NCBI RefSeq assembly: GCF_900496995.4
Contig: NC_044018.1
Coordinates: forward strand, 30,275,825-30,339,824
DNA length: 64,000 nt
From: Aquila chrysaetos chrysaetos
Lineage: Eukaryota > Chordata > Aves > Accipitriformes > Accipitridae
Direction: 5' to 3'
Positions within the stretch are counted from its first letter, which is position 1. Each line of letters begins with the position of its first letter. Of this stretch, positions 55,640 to 64,000 are shown piece by piece. The notes under the pieces are model-generated. The model searched no databases. It worked only from the letters and a program-made list of their open reading frames with translations, and was not told where the DNA came from. The translations under genes and the position numbers were made by a program.

Positions 55640-57594
55640 TCAGACGATCCCAAAACGTTCTGCTCTTTTCCTCTTCTTTGCCTGCAAAGAGGAATTACAA
55701 GAAAAAAAATCAAAACCAAAAAGAAACAAATTAACAAGTTCTTTAAAATGTCACACACAACCTGATGGAGAATTTATTAAAAATTTGGTATCGGCAACAC
55801 CACCAGAGCTCGGCAGCTCTGGCCCCCTCCTGAGCGCACCACCACCAAGTTAGTTCAAGGGAGCTACGAAGTTCTTCTTCTAACACTGGGACAAAGAGAG
55901 CCCCAAAATCAAGTAGCAGAAATATACAGTGCCTGAGATACAGTGCTGCTGAAGTCACTTCGTCTTGCTGGCAATGTGCTACAAAGGGGCTGAGCTGGGA
56001 ACAATGCCTACTTCAGAGGCCTGGAAACCCTTCCAGGCAGTGGGGAGGTGGGAAATGTAAAAGGGCAAAGGGTTAACACTCTCCTATTCATGGAAAAGGT
56101 GAGAGGGACACACTAAAACGCATTAAATATACTATTGCGTCTCTCAGATATGCCTTTAAGCCGATACACGAGGGGCGTATAAATCTTAATTTTTAGCAGG
56201 ATAAATAGCCCGGGGGCAACAGAAGCCCTAATCAAGAATCTCCAGGGGAAAGGTGCATTTGAGTGCACACAATACCAGTAAAAAGACCTTTTTGTTCCAG
56301 GCACAATCTCCAAGTGACCTAACGGAAAAGCATGGAATCCCTCGCCCAGCCGCCCCCTCCGTGCGGGCCGGAGGGGCTCATTCTCCCATGCTCTGCAGAA
56401 GGCTGGGAACGCCGCTTCCCGCTTCACGCGGGGCAGCGTTTCTGCAGTAAACCCAAAACAAAACACACACACAGACAAAAAAAGCCCCTAAACCCCACCT
56501 GAATTGTTGAGATTGCTCTTAGGAACCAAACAAAACCCACTTCTCGTCTGTCGAGCCCAGGAGCCATCTGGTTAAGCAGTTTCCAAGACCCAACACTCGC
56601 CCTGCCGCAACCTTTGCCATTTGATTGTTAACGCAGGAGTCCCCACCCCGGAGGGGTCCCTTTGTCCCCAGGAGAGGGGTCCCCGACTCCGGCTGATCCA
56701 CACTGGAGCCATATTTACGTGGCACCATAGGTGCGTATGGCACTCCCCACCTAACAATGTAGGAGCTACCACACCGGAGCACAGCCTGCATGGTGACTTG
56801 GAACAATTTGAAGCAGAAGAAAGTGTAAAAGTACATAAAAGAGCACAAAATTGCCCTGAGGAGCTTACAAATTTAAAAGATGGGCCAAAACCACAGAGGA
56901 CAGAACAAAGCATGGAGGAGAAAAAGCTGGAAACAGGGTCAGCATCTCAATCCTCATTATATTGTAGAGTCTCCAGGGACTTATTGATGAAGACCTACAA
57001 TAGCATCCAAGGGGAAGGAGAGGGTCCAGAAGCATCCAGGACACAGGGAATTACAGAGTACAAGGAGCAGAGAGAGAGTGAGTCAGCTCAAACCAAGGGG
57101 AGGGGGAACCAAGGTGGGAGAAACTGGAGTAGAGCAGATGCTTCCAGAAGAGGTGGGGGGCACATCTACACCATCCTGCAAGAGGAGGAGCTGGATGCCA
57201 ACACGTGCTGGCACGCTCCTGTGGCTTGGTAGACTCCAGAGCGGCCTATTTCCAGGAGGAGCCAGGGGAAAAGCCGCAACAGACCGGATGGCAGAAGCTC
57301 ATCATCGCTCACTGCCAAGGCAAAGAGGCTGAGTGGCCACGGGAGCGCACCCACCCACAGCTCGGGGTCAGTCCCACGCTAGCCCAGGGGACTTGACGCT
57401 GAGCGAGGTCCCAGGTGTGCAGAGTCGTGCTGCCACCCCCGGGACCATCACTGCTCCCCTCAGCATCCTCGGCCGCTCCCCATCTGCTTAGAAAAAGGTT
57501 TTACCTCTGTGTCCTCTGTAGCTCCAGCCCCGGCAGAACTCGTTACAATGCCAAACCGCTCCTTTCTCTTCTTCAGTTTCTCATCTTCTTCACT
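55640..57594 (-). CDS. SARNP: SARNP (CIP29/Hcc-1), last two coding exons
   Basis: SAP-domain ribonucleoprotein, an RNA/DNA-binding partner of UAP56/DDX39B and ALYREF in the TREX mRNA-export pathway. Two exons: 57505-57594, encoding SEEDEKLKKRKERFGIVTSS through GATEDTE, and 55640-55681, encoding AKKRKRAERFGIV and stop. The repeated KRxERFGI motif is the C-terminal RNA-binding signature. Human ends GIA where this ends GIV. Splice sites and phases agree. Earlier exons, including the SAP domain, were not found up to 64000 and presumably lie beyond the right edge, since SARNP introns are long. Opposite orientation to GDF11, as in human. Confidence 0.9.
55682..57504 (-). other. SARNP: SARNP last intron
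   Basis: Intron with GT...AG borders read on the - strand. It contains a 203-codon + strand open frame (56621-57232) of unknown significance. No recognised repeat family. Confidence 0.6.
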
Positions 57595-60500
57595 CTGGCA
57601 CAAAGAAGGACAAAGATTTATTTTGTTGGCAATGCCCCAGGGCACTCGTTTAATGGTAAATTGTGTTCCTCCTACCCCCACTCCTCCCACAGTCGGTTAC
57701 CAGAGCACCTGCTAAAAGAGCTGGGACAAGGCAGCAGAGACACCGAGAGCGGAGCAGGCTTCTCCTCTGCCTTGGCAAAGTGCACTGTCTGTAGGGGATG
57801 CACTGCACGTGCCAAAGAGCTCCTGCAGAGCACGTCAGATAACAAGGATGGCTCTGGCCCTTCAGCAGTGATCAATGAAGACACACAAAGGCAGCGTCCA
57901 CCTACCAGCCTGTGTGCCTCAAATAAAACCACAGCCCCCTTCAAGCCTGCCCATCGTTACAGCACCATATCGTCTTTGCTCTGAATTTCTTCATGCCCAA
58001 ACGTGAGCATGATGGAGGAGGGTGGAAGGAAAGGACAGACACTCGTCACAGCTACTGCAACAGGGCACAGATGGGCACGTGCAAAGGAAAATCCAGCCTC
58101 AGCAGCCAGAACCTCACCTTTGTCTGGATGTGGTCTAGGAAGGATTTGGGGGAAGCATTTACAGCTGTTGCAGGGACCTTCGTAATGCCCTTGGGAAAGC
58201 GAGCAGCAGGAAGCTGACGCCCACCCCCGTGGTAGACGCTGTGCTGTGCCGCTTCTCTCGGACACATTCCCATTTGGAGATGGAAGCCCAGCACTCACCC
58301 TATCTTCCTAAGTCTTATTTCATTTATTTCCAGCCCAAGCGAGCAAATTTCTACTGGCGTTTCCCAGCACCTTCCAATCCCTGTTTCTCAAGGTCCTCCA
58401 AAAAACCTGGAGGCTTTTTACCTCCGCTGCCATCACTCACACCGATGTCCTGATCGCCAGTAATAGCCACACCCATCATTGCCCGTAAAAGCCTCAACAC
58501 ATCCATTTTCTGTAGATTTATTCCCACCTCTGGCTGTTTCGTGCCTTTTTCAGGCCATTTCTACAGTTAAGGCTGCCCAGTTACTTTGCTGGGCTCCCAC
58601 CAGTTCTCTCTCCCCTATTATTAAGTACATCTCGGAGCTCTCACCCCCATAACCCCATCCACTACATCTTGTTAACCACGGGAGTATGGCTTACAAGCAG
58701 ACTCTCGCTCGCTGAAGGGTCCCCATCCGTGCCGCCCTGATGCACGGCGTCCCACCGCCTTGGTGAACCAGAGGTACCAACACCATTGCCTGGGGTTTAT
58801 AGCAAGGGGCAGCAGGCAGGAGAACAGGAGCACTGTTTCCAAGAAAATGCACTTCAAGTCCCAGTGCTCCACCTGGATCAACTGGAATTAGCTGGCCAAG
58901 CAGAGGAATCAAGCTGGACACTTATCCGTTTAAGCTCGAGGTCATAAACCACACCATCAGCAGCCAAATTTGACCAAGAGTGGCACTGGGCACCCTGTTA
59001 GCAAGCAGCGGGGTAACCTCGCCGTGTCAATACCTTACATAAATGAGGCCGCAGCAACCCGCTCAGCACTATTACTTCTGACAGAGACGTGTGTTGTGGC
59101 AACAGGGCTGGCCAAGGTGTTTGAATTGAAAACTCTGAGGTTCTCACAAGCTCCAGCTCTGTAGGAAGCCGCCAGCAGCCATGTCCCAAACACGTTTGAT
59201 TCCTCCTGTGCGTTACAGCCCCTCACCGCAGGGACTGCTGCCGAACACGACGGCAAGCGCTGGCAGCCCCGCCGAGCATGCGGCTTAACCTTCCTTCCCA
59301 GAAATTCTCTGCGCAAGACTGTTTTGAAGATGGCTCTGTCATGAGGACATAGCCACCCTCAGCCACCTGCTCTGTCCTGCTGGTCCTCCTTTCCATGGTT
59401 TGATAGCGAAGCTATGAGCAAAGCTTAAATCACCCTCAGCACTCCCTGCCCTCCCCAGCCCCGTGTCATGGAGGTGGATGGAGGGGGACAGAAGGTACGC
59501 AATCGTCCTAGGCTCTTGTGGGGGAGCAGCCAAGAGCTCTCTCCCAATCCAGTACACAATCCAGGTTAGGATGGCTCCAGCTTTCAGGAAGAAGCAACAT
59601 CCCAGAAAAGCAGCGAAACTTGAGGGTTGTGAACAAAGGACGCTGGGAGGGATTATCATCACGGGGACAGGGAAGGGAAGAAAAAGTTGCTCGCTGGAGC
59701 AGCACGACTTACATGCAAACCACGGCCACACAAAGAAAATCCAACCTGCGCATTAGCAACAACATTAAACAAACAGGCTCTTAAAAACCACTACTGCTGT
59801 CTGCGTGGTTTAAATCCCATGAGCAAAAGGATGGCCCCAAAGCCACTTTCAAGCAGAAAAGCGCTGTGTCTTTAATAAAAGGACATGGGAGACTCCCAGG
59901 GACTGCACCAAGCTGTAGGTTTTTATTTATTTTTTCGGTAAGCCACCCCCATGCCTCCCGCCCCCACCACTGCCCTGCAGGGAAAGCACATAACCGTCCT
60001 ACTAAATCAACACGGTCCTAATGATCTCGCTCACTTGACCCCCTAGCACGACAGTGTCAGATGCAAACACGCGTACAATAAACTTCACTCCATCTTTAGC
60101 TTCTCGCTGACAGGTTTTGATTCATGGGGTGCTGAAACCCATCTAAGGAAAATTACCTCTATCAAAACGCTGCTATCTCTGCATCTATCAACCCCTGGTA
60201 GTGCCCCGGGGCCGTGCTCCAACGTGCAAATTGGTGCACCAGCATCTGCAGGGAAAGCTGACCTTTCTGGCAGGATGTCAGATTTATTTTCTAACCTTAC
60301 TATTTCTAGGCTTGTTCCCTTTGCACTCATGCCACGATAGTTATTTTGTAGTTTGTCTAAAAAAAAAAAAAAGGGGGGGTGGAGGAAAGAAGAGGAAAAA
60401 AAGCTTTTATGAAGGACTCCAAGCCCTGAAGATAAAGTCTTTCCTGTGATCTGGTAACAAGGAAGCATTTACACAAGGGTATCGATATATTTGCACTGCG

Positions 60501-63500
60501 CTGTATGCAATCCCAAAGCTTTAATTTTGACCCCTAAATTTCATCTGTGGGACCACAGGGTGCTGGCACAGCTCCGCGTGGGGCTGCTGCCAGTAACAGC
60601 ATCCCACCACCATGGGAATCTGCCTCGGGATCTGCTTCCTCTCCGTGTGAGATCCGGGCTCCCTCCTCATCTGGAGTGCCCAGTCTAAATCCTACAGACT
60701 CCCGGCACCGAGGGACACATTCTGCACCACCCCAGGCAGAATCAGGCCCCTCTGTCCCCACGGCTGATGTCCCCAAGCTGCTGCCTACCCTCTTCCACGC
60801 AGGGAACAAGGAAGCGAGGAAAGGGGGCTTACCCCTCCACACCCCAGCATTTCAACGAGCCCCGTGCAACATCCAGAGGAACATCGGGCTTCAAACAATA
60901 TTTTTTGTTTTCTTGAAGCAAGTGACACAAGTGGGGAAGCTCCCCGGTGTGCATGGGAAGAGGTCTCGAAGGCCAAGAGGGGCTGCACAGCTCCAGACTG
61001 GAAGAGTGCCTGTCAGCAGCAATTAAATCCAGGTTTAATGGCTTATTCCCAAAAGAGAGAAGGATCCATTTAAAAACTGGATCATTCCCTCTCTCCCGGG
61101 AGAAGGCAGAAGTGCTACTGCTGGTGCTGGAAGAGTTAATGCCAAAAGGCATGAATTCGTGGTTTCCATGGTGCGCAGAGCTCTGGCACTCACGGCTGCC
61201 CAGCCAACAGAGCAGATCCCAGCTCGGGGCAGGCAGAGCGCAGCCAGTTACCTTTGAACACCCCACAGGAGCTCCCTGCAAGGCAGATCTCAGCCCTTCG
61301 TTGGCAGCGAGCTTGCCACTCTCCTCTCCCACCTGAGCTCGGCAAGCTGCAATTCCTACAGCGGTAGAATAAGGAGCCACGGCAGCAGCACTCCGGTGTG
61401 ATGATCTGGTTAACTTACCCGCAGGACTCAAACTTCCATGGAGGGGAAAACCCCGCCACTGGCCTCACTCTTAAAGGGCGGACAAAAGTTGATCCCAGAT
61501 CACCTAGAAGCATCTCAGTGCCTTTAGCGTTCAGGCCAAGAAGCAGGAGAGCCGCCCTCGGCCCCCAGCACCTACAACCTTGTAATAAATGACTCGTCAT
61601 GAGCATCTCTGATCCCTGCACTGAGCAAGCTGCTGCAAAGGACAAGGCCAGCAAGGCCCCACCATCCATTCACACATCCTGCTCTGGGCTCACAGCACTC
61701 AGGTCTCAGACATGTAGATTAAACAGCAGTTGCTCCACGTGTGTGTTATGAAGTGAGACTTCAGGAGTAATGTCAGGCTCATCCCAAGCGGCTGGGTAGG
61801 GAGAAGGATGAAGAATCAACCTGGCTCTCCAGGCGACCCTGGCACAGGTTCAGACCAGGGAAAAGGGACCAACGCACGGGAGATGCTCCACACGTTCAGC
61901 TGTCATCTGCAGCTATGCCGTTGTCAGATCACAGCTCACTGCCCCAGTTTGGCCAGGCTCATTGCACAGTAACAGCCACGTAAAAGGTAAGGCAACAGCC
62001 TTCTTCAAAGGGGCAGCTCCCCGATGTGCAGGGAAATGACTTGCTCGGTACACCCACTCTGTATTTCAAAAGCCCGCGTCGCTGTGAAATCTCTGCCCCC
62101 GAGGCCAAGTTTCATGCTGCATGGGCAGAGTGCTTCTTTCTCTGCCGATTAAAGCATCCCAGGAGGAAACTGCTCTGGATTGGCAGATGAAGCCTGGAGT
62201 ATCCTCATCACAAATGCAGAGAGACAGACACAAGCCTCCATAATCGCATCCTCAGTGTTTTCATTCTTGGAGAATGGAAGGGTGTGTGCCCACATGGGTG
62301 TATAAAAACGGACCCTTCTGGTCACTCTCCTGTATCTCGCTGCAGCATGACGGATGGCAGGATGAAAAGCAGAGCCCCGAGGCTTTCAGGCGATGGTAGA
62401 TTAATGATGACATGGCCTTGACCTCCAAAAGGTAAAGGTTATGAAACACTCAAGGGTAACTGGGCTTCCAATTTCATACCCGGAGGGTGAATGACAGCAA
62501 CCGATGGTTTTATTCTCAGAAACACTCCAATCCTAGGACGCACAGCTGCCGCCCACCACCTTTTTGAAATTCATCTCAACGTATTTATTCCTCCTGTTTC
62601 TTTCCCCTCACAGGCTCCGAGTGCTGCTAAGTCCTTCTGGAGTCGATGTTCCCATACACCAGCAAGCGTTCAGCAGGGGATGGGAAGCAAGAAGGAAGTC
62701 CAGGGTTTATACTGAAATATTCCACATGCGCTTTACACCCCTTCCCATTTCCATCCACAAAATTGCCTTTCACACAGGAGAACTTCGCCTCATAGCACAG
62801 AGCAGGGTGCAGGCATGAGGAGCAATGCTGCATTTCGCGCTCCACTCCTCCAAAAGACCGACAAAACGCAGAGGTGATCTCCAGCTGCCCCTTTCAACCC
62901 AAGTCAGCACAGCTCTTTCATCTCCAATAGCACTTCATGCTCCCAGCCCAGATTTGGGGCTGGTCGCAGAGGGATACACGCTGAGACTGAGCCAGCAGAG
63001 ATAGCCGCAGCCTTTCCCCAAAAGACCGCCAACATGAGGTCTCCACTTAGATTAGATACATGCAGCAGGAATATACATTAAAGTTCCTATCACACTCCTT
63101 ATACAAACAGTGTGTTAGAAGGGCCCTCTATTCTGCTGCCATGGAGGAATGACTTCTAAACAGCACAGCTTATACAAAATTATGCCACGCAGGCAGATCC
63201 AAGGGCCTCAACGCATTTCAGAAACATCAAACACAGCTTTATCTCCACGGAAAAGAGACACCAAAGCCCCAGCGCCCGGGCTCAACTTGGGGATTCAGAG
63301 AAATGTCCCATTCACCGACTCACAGCAAGACGGGGCAACATCCAACACATCTGGGTCACCGATGGCCTCACTCAAACACACCCCAGGCCAGCCTATGCCC
63401 CTGGACAATCTGCACACTCCTTGCTGTCTCTTCTGGGGCCAGATTACAGAATTAGTCCATAGAGTCACCTAAAGTTAGAGAAAAGCTTGATCTTCTGCCT

Positions 63501-64000
63501 TAATATATCTGTTAAAAACCTGCTGTAAGTGCCTGGGACAAGTCTAGTGCAAGAACAGACCAAGTTGCAGGTCTCTGAAGATCTTTATTTACAAAAGGAG
63601 ATGGGAAGCATCAAGAGCACGAGTTGTTTAAAACGCTGTGCCTGTTCTGGCTGTACACCAGAGAGGTCCTGATTTACTCATTCACACTAATGAAGCCTGA
63701 GCAACACAGGGTCACCGACTGGCTGCTTTCTCAGACTAACCTCAGCAACGTGGGTTTTTTTTGTTTGGTTGGTTTTTTTACACAAGCTAAAGGAAACAGG
63801 CAACTGCAAGCTGGTTCCTCATCTTTTCTTCCAACATATATCTTGGAAAACAGGTTGGGAAGGCAAAAACACCATCTGACTGCAATGTTTTTCTGTGCAC
63901 CGTGTTGGGCAGGAGCCGCAACAGCCAGCGGTTCTGAGGTTTCTCTGTGTCAAGACACCACGGTTTTCACAGTTAGAAGTTTATGCTCACCTCAAACGGG
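57595..64000. other. SARNP upstream intron sequence to the window edge
   Basis: I searched for the remaining SARNP exons (SAP domain, RAERFNVPVSLES and LKERAQRFGL) and saw none. Sequence is of moderate GC with no tandem arrays, no tRNA and no clear second gene. Short A- and T-rich tracts occur at 60360 and 63760. Confidence 0.45.

Noticed and set aside
56621-57232. 203-codon + strand open frame in the SARNP intron
   Set aside because: Moderate GC makes it less trivial, but no family is recognised, it is antisense to SARNP, and no promoter or splice context was seen. Could be a remnant of a dispersed repeat.
58052-58294. - strand frame ending in a GTGAGG donor (SPKSFLDHIQTK)
   Set aside because: Looks exon-like but does not match SARNP or another family I know, and no acceptor-consistent partner was found.
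63960-64000. Possible exon end at the right edge (GTTTGAG|GTGAGC on the - strand)
   Set aside because: The visible codons do not match any SARNP exon boundary and only ten exon bases are in the window.

Overview
This is vertebrate nuclear DNA, most likely avian and from a GC-rich microchromosome. The genes are split into small exons with GT/AG introns. Introns and spacers are packed with C/G homopolymers and minisatellites. The encoded proteins are vertebrate orthologues in tight synteny. No bacterial, viral or CRISPR features were seen. From about 52-53 kb to the end the base composition becomes more ordinary and AT-richer.

Layout (+/- strand): the 3' end of an unidentified + gene (poly(A) signal at 88); MCRS1 (-, 369-2950); ITGA7 (-, 4316-16457), a complete integrin alpha-7 gene with both mutually exclusive X exons and both cytoplasmic-tail exons; a 7 kb spacer with a large minisatellite; BLOC1S1 (+, 23444-25279); RDH5 (+, 27151-28884); CD63 (-, 29705-32521); an inositol polyphosphate 1-phosphatase gene (-, 33615-35113), called here INPP1-like; GDF11 (+, 37246-43441) with a possible long 3'UTR to about 48.5 kb; a gene-free spacer; and the last two coding exons of SARNP (-, 55640-57594), whose remainder lies beyond the right edge.

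The series ITGA7-BLOC1S1-RDH5-CD63-GDF11-SARNP matches human 12q13.2 in order and orientation. Two things differ. MCRS1, which in human lies at 12q13.12, here abuts ITGA7. An INPP1-family gene sits between CD63 and GDF11. Because INPP1 is linked to MSTN, the GDF11 paralogue, on human 2q32, the extra gene looks like a whole-genome-duplication sister of INPP1 that is absent from the mammalian GDF11 locus. Its metal-binding residues are intact. This is the most interesting observation in the window.

The genes are not an operon. They are linked by conserved synteny: a muscle laminin receptor, lysosome-related organelle proteins (BLOC1S1, CD63), retinoid metabolism, inositol signalling, TGF-beta patterning, and nuclear chromatin/mRNA export factors. 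Promoter motifs give some regulatory hints: YY1-like sites at MCRS1, CLEAR/E-box sites at BLOC1S1 and CD63, and a CCAAT/TATA promoter at GDF11. Two coding exons (GDF11 exon 1 and an ITGA7 beta-propeller exon) carry a single extra base in a homopolymer, most simply explained as assembly errors.
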